From Deltaproteobacteria bacterium (GTDB lineage: Bacteria; Myxococcota_A; Polyangia; DRWM01; JAAZOP01), in NCBI GenBank assembly GCA_016218765.1, contig JACRCZ010000099.1, positions 1 to 62,503 on the forward strand: DNA of 62,503 nucleotides, given 5' to 3'. Positions 23,116-31,883 of the stretch are shown one piece after another. The notes under the pieces are model-generated. The model had not been told where the DNA came from and did no database searches. It saw only the letters and a list, made by a program, of their open reading frames with translations. The translations under genes and the position numbers were made by a program. The stretch's first letter is position 1. Each line of letters begins with the position of its first letter.

Positions 23116-24075
23116 ATGCGACCGCTCCGCCTCGCGATCATCGGCTGCGGCAACTGGGGCGAGAAGCTCGCCCGCAACGCCGCCGCCCTCCCCTGCCTCG
23201 AGCTCTCCGTCGCCTGCGACCGCGACCCCGGACGCGCCCGGGACGTCGGCGCCCGCCACGGTGCGCGGCACACGACGACCGATCCCGCGGACGCTCTCGA
23301 CCCCCGCGCGCTCGACGCCGTGCTGGTCGCGACCCCGGCGCGGACCCACGAGGCCCTGGTGCGTGCCGCGCTCGACGCGGGCCTCCACGTCCTGTGCGAG
23401 AAGCCGCTCGCACTCTCCGCGGCCCGCGGCGCCGAGCTGCTGGAGCGGGCGCGCGTCGGGCGCACGCACCTCGCGGTCGACCACACCGAGCTGCACTCCG
23501 GCCCGTTCCGCAGGCTCGCCGCCCACGTCGCCGGCGGCGCCGTCGGCGCCGTGCGCTCGGTCGAGCTGATCCACATGACGCGGCTGCCGGGCCCCGGCGA
23601 CGTCGATGCGGTGTGGGACCTCGCACCGCACGACTTCGCGATCCTCGAGGCGCTGGGCGCCGGCGAGCCGGCCGAGCTGGAATCGACGGCGGTGGGACCG
23701 GAGTCGGCGACGCTGGCCGTGCGTTACGCGGGCGGCCTGCGGGCCGAGATCCGGCTCGCGCGGGGGGCGGGCGAGCGGCGCCGGTCGCTCGAGGTACGCG
23801 GGACGCTGGGCGCGATTCGCGCCGACGGCTTCCGCCCCGGCGACGCGGTGCACATCCATCGGGGCAACGGCGGGGGGAGGTGGGAGGAGGACGGCGGGAC
23901 GGACGACGGCGTCGAGCCGCTGCGGCGCCTGCTCGATTCCTTCGCCGATCGCATCCGTGCCGCGGGGACGTTCGGGGAGCACGTCGCCGAGCGGCGCATT
24001 CTGCGCGCGGTGGAGGCGGCCGCGCGGGCCGTCGCGGCCCGTGCGGCGCGGTGCGGCGCGGTCTGCGCCCCCTGA
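23116..24075 (+). CDS. Gfo/Idh/MocA family NAD(P)-dependent oxidoreductase
   Basis: The 319-residue enzyme opens with a Rossmann fold LAIIGCGNWGEKLARN (GxGxxG), then DAVLVATPARTHEALVRAAL and the family hallmark HVLCEKPLAL, where the Lys takes part in catalysis. The C-terminal alpha/beta domain includes WDLAPHDFAILEALG with the conserved histidine. Members oxidise or reduce sugars, inositols or related alcohols; the substrate is unknown. The C-terminus is Ala/Arg-rich and unusual (ARAVAARAARCGAVCAP). The downstream SCP2 gene starts 19 bases later, with a good ribosome binding site, suggesting co-transcription. Confidence 0.9.
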   Translation: MRPLRLAIIGCGNWGEKLARNAAALPCLELSVACDRDPGRARDVGARHGARHTTTDPADALDPRALDAVLVATPARTHEALVRAALDAGLHVLCEKPLALSAARGAELLERARVGRTHLAVDHTELHSGPFRRLAAHVAGGAVGAVRSVELIHMTRLPGPGDVDAVWDLAPHDFAILEALGAGEPAELESTAVGPESATLAVRYAGGLRAEIRLARGAGERRRSLEVRGTLGAIRADGFRPGDAVHIHRGNGGGRWEEDGGTDDGVEPLRRLLDSFADRIRAAGTFGEHVAERRILRAVEAAARAVAARAARCGAVCAP

Positions 24076-24094
24076 GGAACGAAAGGAGAACGCC

Positions 24095-24415
24095 ATGACG
24101 ACGGTTCGCGAGATCTTCGACCGGATGCCGCAGACCTTCCTGCCGGAGAAAGCCACGGGGGTGACGGCGGTCGTGCAGTTCGACATCACCGGCGAAGGCG
24201 GCGGGCAGTGGCACGCCGACATCGTCAACGGGGCCCTCGCGGTCGTCGAAGGGCTGCACCCCAAGCCCCAGCTCACGATCTCCGCGTCGGCGCCGGACTA
24301 CGTCGATATCAGCACCGGGAAGCTGAACGGCCAGCTCGCCTTCATGACCGGACGGCTCAAGGCCAAGGGCGACCTCGCCCTCGCCATGCGCATGCAGAAC
24401 TACTTCAAGCGGTAG
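24095..24415 (+). CDS. SCP2 sterol-carrier/lipid-transfer domain protein
   Basis: This 106-residue stand-alone protein is an SCP2 domain, a small lipid-binding fold. It shows FLPEKATGVTAVVQFDITGE, WHADIVNGALAVVEG, PQLTISASAPDYVDISTGKL and LAFMTGRLKAKGDLALAMRM, all matching the SCP2 consensus (the last is the MxGKLKxxGDxxLAxKL block). It has no signal peptide, so it is cytoplasmic. It may carry lipids such as sterols, fatty acyl-CoA or polyketides. An AAAGGAGAA ribosome binding site precedes the ATG. The oxidosqualene cyclase homologue 4.7 kb upstream makes a sterol-like ligand worth considering. Confidence 0.93.
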   Translation: MTTVREIFDRMPQTFLPEKATGVTAVVQFDITGEGGGQWHADIVNGALAVVEGLHPKPQLTISASAPDYVDISTGKLNGQLAFMTGRLKAKGDLALAMRMQNYFKR

Positions 24416-24421
24416 CGCCCG

Positions 24422-25798
24422 ATGCCGCGCCGGCCCCGTCGTCCCGGACCGCCCGTCGCGATACTCGCCATCCTGCTCGCCGCCTGCTCGCGCGGCGAGC
24501 CGGCGCGCGAAGCAAACGACGCCCGCGCCGGGGCGGGCGACGCGACGGCGACCGCGCCCGCGCAGCGGCAGCTCGACGACGCCGCGGTCCGGGAGCCGGA
24601 CGCCCCGCCCGCCGCGGAAGCATCCGCAGACGCCGCCCTCGGCGCCGGCGGCGCCCCGGGGACGCCGGAGCTTGACGGCGCGGGCGAGGCGGCGACGCAG
24701 GCTTCCCCGGGCCTCGAGCTGCTGCCCCAGGCGCGATGGCTGCGGCACGATGCCGCCTGCGAGGACGAGGACGCGTCCGCGGAGTCGCCCTCCTCCCCGA
24801 TCGTCGCCGACCACTGCCGCCGGCTGGCGACGATGATCGAGAGCTACCGGACGGGATGGATGGGACGCGCACGACCGTTCTTCGGAACGATCGTCCCGGC
24901 GGACGTCGCACGGGTCGTCGTCTACCCGTTCGGCGGCGCGGACCTGCTCACGGCGCTCGTGGTGTTCCCGGAGGCGACGGCGCTCACGACGCTCGGGCTC
25001 GAGCCGGCGGGCGATCTTCGTGTCGTCGCGGACCTCGACGAGACCGAGCTGCGGACGGCGCTGGACCGCCTGCGCCAGTCGCTGCTGCGCCTGTTCAACG
25101 TGAACCACAGCCGCACGGCCGAGATGGCGGTCTCGATGCGCAAGGGTCTGTTCCCGGCGCACCTCGCGTTCTCCTTCGTCGCGCTCGCGGTGCACGGATT
25201 CGAGCCGGTGTCCTTGCGCTACTTCGCGCTCGAGCCCGACGGCACCGTGCGCTACCTCGACGACGCCGACCTGCCGCCGCTGGACGAGCCGGCCGGCGAC
25301 GACGCCGAGCGGCTAAGGCGCAACCAGGTCCTGGGCAACGTCGAGCTGCGCTACCGTCGCGCCGGCGTCGACGATCCCGCGGTGCGCGTCTACCGCCACG
25401 TCTGCGGCGATCTGAGCGACGAGGCGCTCGCGCGCGACGACCGCATCCTGCGTCACCTCGAATCGCTCGGCGACACGGCGGGGATCGTCAAGGCGGCGAG
25501 CTTCCTGCTGTGGAGCGGGGGCTTCGAGCGCGTCGAGCGCTACCTGGCCGAGCGTGTGGCGTGGCAGGTCTCGGACTCGACCGGCCTCGACCCGCGGACC
25601 GCGGAAGCCGCCGGTCTGGTGCAGGAGACCTGGGGCAGCTTCGAGGGTCCGATCCTCATCCAATCGCCGCGCCATGACCTGGTCCGGCTGTGGGGCGGCC
25701 GGCCGTACCGTCCGTTGCCGTTCGTGTTCGGCTACCCCGATTCCGCGCACCGCGGCCACCTCCTGGTCACCCGCCGCCCGACGCCCGTCGCGCCGTAG
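24422..25798 (+). CDS. Large lipoprotein, unknown function
   Basis: The 458-residue protein has a short Arg/Pro-rich start, a lipobox (AILAILLAAC), an Ala/Glu/Asp-rich linker to about residue 100, and a folded domain to the end. Recognisable features are CRRLATMIESYRTGWMGRAR, VVYPFGGADLLTALVVFPEA (a strand-helix suggesting an alpha/beta fold) and a helical middle part. No catalytic motif or family was recognised. It starts six bases after the SCP2 stop, so it is likely part of the same transcript as the oxidoreductase and SCP2 genes. It may be a periplasmic partner of that unit, but this is inference from position only. Confidence 0.72.
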   Translation: MPRRPRRPGPPVAILAILLAACSRGEPAREANDARAGAGDATATAPAQRQLDDAAVREPDAPPAAEASADAALGAGGAPGTPELDGAGEAATQASPGLELLPQARWLRHDAACEDEDASAESPSSPIVADHCRRLATMIESYRTGWMGRARPFFGTIVPADVARVVVYPFGGADLLTALVVFPEATALTTLGLEPAGDLRVVADLDETELRTALDRLRQSLLRLFNVNHSRTAEMAVSMRKGLFPAHLAFSFVALAVHGFEPVSLRYFALEPDGTVRYLDDADLPPLDEPAGDDAERLRRNQVLGNVELRYRRAGVDDPAVRVYRHVCGDLSDEALARDDRILRHLESLGDTAGIVKAASFLLWSGGFERVERYLAERVAWQVSDSTGLDPRTAEAAGLVQETWGSFEGPILIQSPRHDLVRLWGGRPYRPLPFVFGYPDSAHRGHLLVTRRPTPVAP

Positions 25799-25910
25799 GA
25801 TCGGTTCACCGCGCCGGGTCGCGCCGTCATCGACGCAACGTTTCCCGCCTTCCGCGCGATGGAGGTCCGCGCCGGCCGGAGGGGATTCCCGGCCGGACGG
25901 GAGGTGGATG

Positions 25911-27305
25911 ATGAGCGGGACGAGAGGAGTGGACGGGGGCGTGCAGGGTTCGGGGGGGTACAGTGGCGCCGAGCTCGACGCGTCGCTCGCGGACGCCGAG
26001 CGGGAGGAGGCGGCGCGGTCGTCGGACGCGGAGCTGGGCGTGCGGCTGGTGACGCAGCTCGCGATCGAGCCCTACGCGGCGCCGGTGGGCGGTCGCTTTC
26101 CGACGATCATCGGCTACGACGACGACCTCGTGGACCGCGGCCCGGGCTCGGTCTACGAGCGGCTGGTGATGCGGCTGGGCAACGACAACGCGGCCTCGAA
26201 CGAGCAGCGCCTGGGCGAGCAGCTCGTCGCCGTCTTCGCACGGTGCGACCGGGACGAGGTGGCGGCGCAGGTGGAGCGGATGCTGAATCTCTCGCCGGAG
26301 CGGGCCGTCGAGTTCGCCGACCTGTGCGGGGACCTCGCGGCAGCCGGCGCGCAGATGGAGGTGTTCCGGGGCGTGCGTCAGGACCTGACGGCGCTGCGCG
26401 GGGAGATCGAGCGGCTGCTGGGCGACGCGCCGGCCCGCGAGGAGTTCCTCGTCCGGCTCGCCAACCTCCCGCCGGACACGGCGCGTGCATGGCTGGCCGA
26501 GTTCGGGATGTCCGGAACGGAGGCGGAGGCGCTGCTGGTGGACCTGGTGGCCGCGCGCGCGCCGACCGAGTGGACCTGCTCCGACGTCGACACGCCGATG
26601 ATGGGGCCGCACGGCGAGATGCTCCCGCGGCCGCCGGAGTGGAGCCGGGGCGCGTGCGGGGCGCCGCGGTCGGTGTCGCCGGAGACCGACGCGGTCTTCG
26701 TCGCGCAGCTCGAGCGGGCCGTGGGCTGGGTGGACGAGGCCGAGGCGGCGTTGGACTCGGCCGGCGTGGGCTCGTCGCAGGTCAACCTGTTCCGGGACTA
26801 TGCGCCCGCGACGGACGCGCTGCTGGAGCTGGTGGCGCCGGGGGTCGAGCCCGAGGGCAGCCTGCTGGAGGACGGCATGCGGCGTGCGGTCGCGGAACAG
26901 GAGTCGTGGGCGGGCGCGGTGCGGGACTTCCAGGTCGTGGTCAAGGTGTTCACGGCGCTGGCGACCGGACCGTTGTACGGCGTCTTCGGCGCCGCACTGG
27001 CCGCGGGGAGCATCGTCGGCGAGGGCGCGAACCACGACCGGATCGCGGCGCAGCGGGCGCTGGGAATCAGCGACGAGCACGCCTCGGAGTTCGCGACCTA
27101 CGGGGACGCCGCGGCGCACGAGGGTGTGGCGCTGGCGATTTCGGCCGGCGTCGGCCTGGCGACAGAGGCCGGCGTGCTGACGCAGGCCGGCGTCTCGGCG
27201 GAGTCGCTGACCCTGGACCTCGGCGTGCGCGCCGCGGGCCGTTTCATGGGCGCCGTTGCCGGGGAAGCCGCCGCACAGTTCTACGACGAGATCGTGCGCC
27301 CGTAG
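25911..27305 (+). CDS. Orphan cytoplasmic-type protein with C-terminal hydrophobic helices
   Basis: The 464-residue product has no signal peptide. Residues about 60-220 are mainly amphipathic helices (LGEQLVAVFARCDRDEVAAQ, VRQDLTALRGEIERLLG). The last third has several hydrophobic Gly/Ala stretches (FTALATGPLYGVFGAALAAG, LAISAGVGLATEAGVLTQAG). A soluble helical body with late hydrophobic helices is seen in pore-forming or secretion-system substrates, but nothing else supports that. ATG 25911 follows a GGGAGGTGG ribosome binding site; ATG 25908 is an alternative. It converges with the GlcD-type gene 13 bases away. Confidence 0.7.
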   Translation: MSGTRGVDGGVQGSGGYSGAELDASLADAEREEAARSSDAELGVRLVTQLAIEPYAAPVGGRFPTIIGYDDDLVDRGPGSVYERLVMRLGNDNAASNEQRLGEQLVAVFARCDRDEVAAQVERMLNLSPERAVEFADLCGDLAAAGAQMEVFRGVRQDLTALRGEIERLLGDAPAREEFLVRLANLPPDTARAWLAEFGMSGTEAEALLVDLVAARAPTEWTCSDVDTPMMGPHGEMLPRPPEWSRGACGAPRSVSPETDAVFVAQLERAVGWVDEAEAALDSAGVGSSQVNLFRDYAPATDALLELVAPGVEPEGSLLEDGMRRAVAEQESWAGAVRDFQVVVKVFTALATGPLYGVFGAALAAGSIVGEGANHDRIAAQRALGISDEHASEFATYGDAAAHEGVALAISAGVGLATEAGVLTQAGVSAESLTLDLGVRAAGRFMGAVAGEAAAQFYDEIVRP

Positions 27306-27318
27306 GGCGGGCGCGCGG

Positions 27319-28719
27319 CTACTCGTCCGGCAGCACCTTCCCCGGATTGAGCAGCCCGGCGGGATCGAACGCGGCCTTCAGGCGGCGCTGGAGCGCGAGC
27401 AGCTCCGGGGACTGCTCGCGGCGCAACGCCTCCCGCTTGGCCAGGCCGATGCCGTGCTCGCCGGAGATCGTCCCGCCGGCCGCGAGCACCACCACCAGCA
27501 GCTCGTCCAGCGTGGCGTGCGCGGCGGCGTCCAGCCCGGGATCGTCCCACAGCACGTTGGCGTGCAGGTTGCCGTCGCCCGCGTGGCCGTAGCACGAGAC
27601 CAGCACGCCGCGGCGGCGACCCAGCTCCGCGAAGCGGCGCAGGACGGCCGGGATCGATTTGCAGGGCACGGCCACGTCGTCCGACAGCTTGCCCGTGTGG
27701 GCCTTGGCCAGCAGCGTGGACAGCTCGCGCCGCGCCGTCCACAGCGCGCGGCGCCGGCCGGGCTCGGACGCCACGAGCACCTCGCTCGCGCGCCGTCCGA
27801 GCATCCCGCCCGCTTCCTCCGCGTCGGCCTCGACGCGCTCCGGCTTCCGCCCGTCCAGCTCCACCAGCAGCGCCGCGCCCGGCTCGCCCGGGATCGGGTT
27901 GTGCCCCGCGCGGCGCATCACCTCGATGCAGTGCCCGTCAAGGATCTCGATCACGGACGGGACGAGGCCCGAGCCGAGCAGGTCGCGCACGGCTTCCCCC
28001 GCGGCGAGCTCGTCGGCGAACGTCGCCAGCAGGGTCTGCGTCGCGGCGGGCCGGACGCGCAGGCGCACCACGACGCGGGTGAACACGCCGAGCGTTCCTT
28101 CCGAGCCGACGAGAGCCGCGACAACGTCGTAGCCCGCGACGCCCTTGCGCGTCCGGCGTCCGGCGAAGGTTGTCGCGCCGCCCATCAGCGCGACGTCCAG
28201 CCCCAGCACGTACTCGCGGGTGACGCCGTACTTGAAGGCCCGCGGCCCTCCCGCGTTCTCGGCAACGTTGCCGCCGAGCGCGCACGAGTCCAGGCTCGCG
28301 GGATCCGGCGGGTAGAACAGCCCCTCCGCCTCGACCGCCTCCTGGAACGTCTGCAGCACGATCCCGGGCTCGACGATCGCCAGCCGCTCGTCCCGGTCGA
28401 TCTCCACGATGCGGTCCATCGTTTCGGTGAGGAGCACGACCCCGCCGCGGGCGGGGATGGCCCCGCCGCTCTTCCCGGTCCCCCGCCCCCGCGGCGTCAC
28501 CGGAACGCCCCGCTCCGCCGCCACGGCGAGCGTCACCGCAACGTCGGCCGCCTCGACCGCGCGGATCGCGACGGGCGGAGACACCGCCGGCAGCCCCGAC
28601 TCGTCCGCCCCGTACGGCACCAGCAGATCCGGATCGTCGATGACCTTCGCCGACCCGATCCGCCGCCCGATCTCCGCCGCCGCCCCCAGCGCCCGCTCGT
28701 CGTCCGCCGACCGCTTCAT
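27319..28719 (-). CDS. FAD-linked 2-hydroxy-acid oxidase (GlcD / D-lactate dehydrogenase type)
   Basis: This 466-residue flavoenzyme belongs to the VAO family with GlcD and D-lactate dehydrogenases, which oxidise D-2-hydroxy acids. The FAD-binding half has VTPRGRGTGKSGGAIPARGG, PPDPASLDSCALGGNVAENA and GSEGTLGVFT; the C-terminal cap has the signature GHAGDGNLHANV and GEHGIGLAKREAL, both nearly invariant in the family. The partner subunits GlcE and GlcF are not adjacent, so it may act alone. The ATG at 28719 has a GGGGAG ribosome binding site; a longer frame from 28746 adds nine residues. Confidence 0.93.
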   Translation of the reverse strand: MKRSADDERALGAAAEIGRRIGSAKVIDDPDLLVPYGADESGLPAVSPPVAIRAVEAADVAVTLAVAAERGVPVTPRGRGTGKSGGAIPARGGVVLLTETMDRIVEIDRDERLAIVEPGIVLQTFQEAVEAEGLFYPPDPASLDSCALGGNVAENAGGPRAFKYGVTREYVLGLDVALMGGATTFAGRRTRKGVAGYDVVAALVGSEGTLGVFTRVVVRLRVRPAATQTLLATFADELAAGEAVRDLLGSGLVPSVIEILDGHCIEVMRRAGHNPIPGEPGAALLVELDGRKPERVEADAEEAGGMLGRRASEVLVASEPGRRRALWTARRELSTLLAKAHTGKLSDDVAVPCKSIPAVLRRFAELGRRRGVLVSCYGHAGDGNLHANVLWDDPGLDAAAHATLDELLVVVLAAGGTISGEHGIGLAKREALRREQSPELLALQRRLKAAFDPAGLLNPGKVLPDE

Positions 28720-28741
28720 CACCGCTCCCCCGCGCCCGGCC

Positions 28742-28874
28742 CCCATCGGTGTCCATCGGTGTCCATCGGTGGTTTCTTCTTCCCTCCCCTATCTGTGTCC
28801 ATCGGTGTCCATCGGGGGTTTCCTCTTCCCCTCCCCTATCTGTGTCCATCTGTGTTCATCTGTGGTTTTCTTCT
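28742..28874. repeat. 'GTGTCCATC' phrase repeat block
   Basis: At least eight units of the type GTGTCCATCGGT or GTGTCCATCTGT, broken into three sub-blocks by TTTCTTCTTCCCTCCCCTAT spacers. The same phrase appears at 8233-8262. Not CRISPR: units are about 9 bp and there are no unique spacers. It fills most of the 251-bp gap between the GlcD-type gene and the MopE protein gene. Confidence 0.85.
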
Positions 28875-28893
28875 CCCCTCCCCCCTTCCCTCC

Positions 28894-28922
28894 TCGACCC
28901 GCCGCCGGCGACGGGCTATCGT
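28894..28922 (+). promoter_or_regulatory. Putative promoter of the MopE-repeat gene
   Basis: TCGACC (28894-28899), 17 bp spacer, TATCGT (28917-28922), about 42 bases of predicted leader before the ATG at 28971. Moderate match only. Confidence 0.35.
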
Positions 28923-28970
28923 ATCATGCCGCCCGGGGGGCTGCGGCGTGAACGGAAAGGGGCGTCGGCG

Positions 28971-31796
28971 ATGGAATCACGAGCGATCGCATCCGCTGCG
29001 GTGCTGCTTCTGGTGCTCGGGGCCTGCGCGGAAAGCTCCGGCGGCGGCTCGGACCTCGGCGGCGACGCCGTCGACGAGGGCGGCGCCGAGGGCGCGGGCG
29101 ACGTCGAGGGCGACGGCGGGGACGGGGACGCGGACGACGACGCCGAGGGCGGACCGGACATCGACGACGGCGACGCCCCGGACGGCGACGAGGACGGCGG
29201 CGCGGACGGCGACGAGGGCGACGCCGGGGACGCCGGCGACGACGGCGCGGACCTCCCGGACGACGGGGGGCCGCCGCCGCGCGAGTGCGTCGACGAGCGT
29301 TGCGGCGACGGGCTGGACAACGACTGCGACGGCGAGGTCGACGAGGACTGCTACTGCCTTCCGGGCGAGGTCGCGCCGTGCTTCTCGGGCGACCCCCGCC
29401 GCCGGGGCTTCGGCGTCTGCCGGGACGGCCTGATGTTCTGCGAGGGCACCGGCGAGTTCGGCCTGTGGAGCGCGTGCGGCGGCGAGGACGCGGGCGGCGA
29501 CGAGACCTGCGACGCCGCGGCGCTCGACGAGGACTGCGACGGCGCGCCGAACGACGGCTGCGACTGCTCGGCCGGCGACCCCGACCTGCCCTGCGGGAGC
29601 GACGAGGGCGAGTGCCGCGGCGGCACGCAGCGCTGCCTCGGTGGGACCTGGTCCGAGTGCCTCGACTCGATCGGGCCGCGGCCCGAGGACTGCAACACGC
29701 TGGACGACGACTGCGACCGCACTTCGGACGAGGGCCTCTTCCGCGTCTGCGGCAGCGACGTCGGCGCCTGCCGGACCGGCTACGAGGTCTGTTCCGGCGG
29801 CGCGTGGGGCTCCTGCGAGGGCGGGCACGTGGCCGGCGACGAGGTCTGCGACGACCTGGACAACGACTGCGACACGGCGACCGACGAGGACGTCAGCCGC
29901 CCGTGCGGCATCACCCAGGGCCGGTGCATCGCCGGCGTGGAAACCTGCGCCGCGGGGGCCTTCGGCGCGTGCGAAGGCGCCGTGGATCCGATCGGCGAGC
30001 TGTGCAACGGCGTCGACGACGACTGCGACACCGACACCGACGAAGGCCTCGTGCGCGCCTGCGGCACCGACGAGGGCGTGTGCGTGGCGGGGACGGAGAC
30101 CTGCGCCGGCGCGACGGGCTGGGGCGCCTGCAGCGGTGCGGTCCTTCCCGGCACCGAAGCGTGCGACGGGGTGCTGGACGAGGACTGCGACGGGGCCGTG
30201 GACGAGGGGTGCACGTGCATCTCCGGCGCCACGCGCCCGTGCGGCACGGACGAAGGCGCGTGTGTCGCGGGGAACCAGCTCTGCGACACGAGCGGCGCCT
30301 GGGGCGCGTGCACGGGCTCCGTGGGCCCCGCTCCCGAGGAGTGCAATCTCCTCGACGACGACTGCGACGCGGCGACGGACGAAGGCTGCGACTGCGTCAC
30401 CGGCGCGACCCGCACGTGCGGCACCGACGTCGGCGAGTGCGTCGCGGGCCGGGAGACGTGCGACGGCTCCGGCCGCTGGGGTCCCTGCACCGGCGGCGTG
30501 ATCCCGACGGCCGAGGTTTGCGACGGTGCGGACAACGACTGCGACGGCGGGACCGACGAGGGCGGCGTGTGCCCGAGCTTCCCGCCCGACGTGACCTGCC
30601 CGGGCGGCCGCACGGTCGTCACCGGCACGGCGGTCGTCGTGGCCGGCGCGGGGAGCGACCCCGACGGCGGACCCGTGACCTTCGTCTGGTCCGTCGTCAC
30701 CCGGCCGACCGGCTCGACCGCGAACCCGGCGCCGGCCGACGCGTCGACCGCGACCTTCACGCCGGATCGCGACGGCGGCTACACGTTGCGGCTCTGCGTC
30801 ACGGACGACGAGCTGGACGTCTCGTGCTGCACGGTCTCGATCACCGCGACGCCCGCCTGCACGCCGCCGGCAACGCCGGCGCTGACGACGTGCCCGACGA
30901 GCTGGGACCGGCGGCCGATCGTCGAGTTCGACGCGCTGCCCGCGGGGATCGCGTACGAGCTGTACAAGGACTCGGACGCGACGCCCTACGCGACCGTCGC
31001 GACGACGGGTCAGAACTACTTCCGGCCGCCGTCCGCGCTCGGCGCCGGCGGCCCGCCGCCCGGCGGCACGACGACGACGATCTACCTGCGCGCCTGCCGC
31101 GCCTCCGACCCGACCTGCTGCGCGGTCACGGCGCCCGTGTCGGTGGCGCTCATCGAGGCGTGCACGACGCCGATCGCCCCGACGACGACGAACGTGCTCT
31201 TCAGCGAGTACGTGATCAACGGCGACGGCACGCCGTGCCCCAGCGACACGTGCGAGGCGGGCGAGGCGATCGAGATCACGAACCTGTCGAACTGCCCCGT
31301 GACCCTCAACGGGTACCACTTCGGCTACCAGAACCCGACGGGGAGCACCTTCCGCTGGATGAACTTCGGCGCGGCCGACGTCATCCCGCCGCGCGGCGTC
31401 TACGTGGCGATCCGCAACCAGGCGGCGTCGGCGTGCTCCTACCCGTTCTTCGGCCCCGACGACCCGGCGCTCTTCGGCCTCAGGATCTCCGCGCTCGCGA
31501 TGCAGGGGACGCTCCTCACGAACGGCTGGTTCGTCAACACCGCCGGGGGCTCATCCACGTTGCGCCTCGCATCAGGCGCCTGGGTCAGCATCACCGGCGG
31601 GACGACGATCGACATCATCTCGCCCTACCTGGGCACGGCGGGCGAGTGCGAGAGCATCGGCTTCGACGCCGTCGACCAGTGCGGCAACATCAGCGCGGTG
31701 TCGGCGCCGACGACGGTGCTGGCCCCGAACCAGCTCGGCCGCCTCTGGCACCCCTGCGACGCCGTCGTCGCCCCCTCCCCCGCCTCCTGCCGCTAG
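28971..31796 (+). CDS. MopE-repeat lipoprotein with Ig/PKD-like and lamin-tail domains
   Basis: The 941-residue lipoprotein (lipobox LVLGAC) has an acidic Gly/Asp tether of about 75 residues, then eight MopE-type calcium/metal-binding units of the form LDNDCDxxxDE (for instance LDNDCDGEVDEDC, VDDDCDTDTDEGL) interleaved with Cys-rich CGTDEGxC modules. A PKD/cadherin-like domain (SDPDGGPVTFVWSVVTRPTG) and a further Ig-like region follow. The C-terminal part is a lamin-tail domain (NVLFSEYVINGDG, AIEITNLSNCPVTLNGYHFG, VIPPRGVYVAI). Such modular proteins are surface-exposed or secreted; MopE in Methylococcus binds copper, while metal preference here is unknown. It has its own promoter-like element and a GAAAGG ribosome binding site region. 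Confidence 0.9.
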   Translation: MESRAIASAAVLLLVLGACAESSGGGSDLGGDAVDEGGAEGAGDVEGDGGDGDADDDAEGGPDIDDGDAPDGDEDGGADGDEGDAGDAGDDGADLPDDGGPPPRECVDERCGDGLDNDCDGEVDEDCYCLPGEVAPCFSGDPRRRGFGVCRDGLMFCEGTGEFGLWSACGGEDAGGDETCDAAALDEDCDGAPNDGCDCSAGDPDLPCGSDEGECRGGTQRCLGGTWSECLDSIGPRPEDCNTLDDDCDRTSDEGLFRVCGSDVGACRTGYEVCSGGAWGSCEGGHVAGDEVCDDLDNDCDTATDEDVSRPCGITQGRCIAGVETCAAGAFGACEGAVDPIGELCNGVDDDCDTDTDEGLVRACGTDEGVCVAGTETCAGATGWGACSGAVLPGTEACDGVLDEDCDGAVDEGCTCISGATRPCGTDEGACVAGNQLCDTSGAWGACTGSVGPAPEECNLLDDDCDAATDEGCDCVTGATRTCGTDVGECVAGRETCDGSGRWGPCTGGVIPTAEVCDGADNDCDGGTDEGGVCPSFPPDVTCPGGRTVVTGTAVVVAGAGSDPDGGPVTFVWSVVTRPTGSTANPAPADASTATFTPDRDGGYTLRLCVTDDELDVSCCTVSITATPACTPPATPALTTCPTSWDRRPIVEFDALPAGIAYELYKDSDATPYATVATTGQNYFRPPSALGAGGPPPGGTTTTIYLRACRASDPTCCAVTAPVSVALIEACTTPIAPTTTNVLFSEYVINGDGTPCPSDTCEAGEAIEITNLSNCPVTLNGYHFGYQNPTGSTFRWMNFGAADVIPPRGVYVAIRNQAASACSYPFFGPDDPALFGLRISALAMQGTLLTNGWFVNTAGGSSTLRLASGAWVSITGGTTIDIISPYLGTAGECESIGFDAVDQCGNISAVSAPTTVLAPNQLGRLWHPCDAVVAPSPASCR

Positions 31797-31837
31797 CGAC
31801 GACTCTCCGCTGATGGCTGGCGGTGCGTGCGAGCCAC

Positions 31838-31883
31838 GAGCTACCAGCTACCAGCTACCAGCTACCAGCTACCAGCTACCAGC
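31838..31883. repeat. 'AGCTACC' 7-bp tandem repeat, about 6.5 units
   Basis: A near-perfect tandem array directly after the stop codon of the C39-like gene (it ends where TGA begins on the minus strand). Seven-bp units would shift the reading frame, but it lies outside genes. Confidence 0.9.

Noticed and set aside
25911..27305. Polymorphic or contractile-system toxin.
   Set aside because: No toxin domain, immunity gene, spike or Rhs repeat is adjacent; hydrophobic helices alone are not enough.
28742..28874. Possible CRISPR array.
   Set aside because: Units are about 9 bp, imperfect and without unique spacers of 30-40 bp; no cas genes are nearby. The other tandem repeats fail for the same reason.
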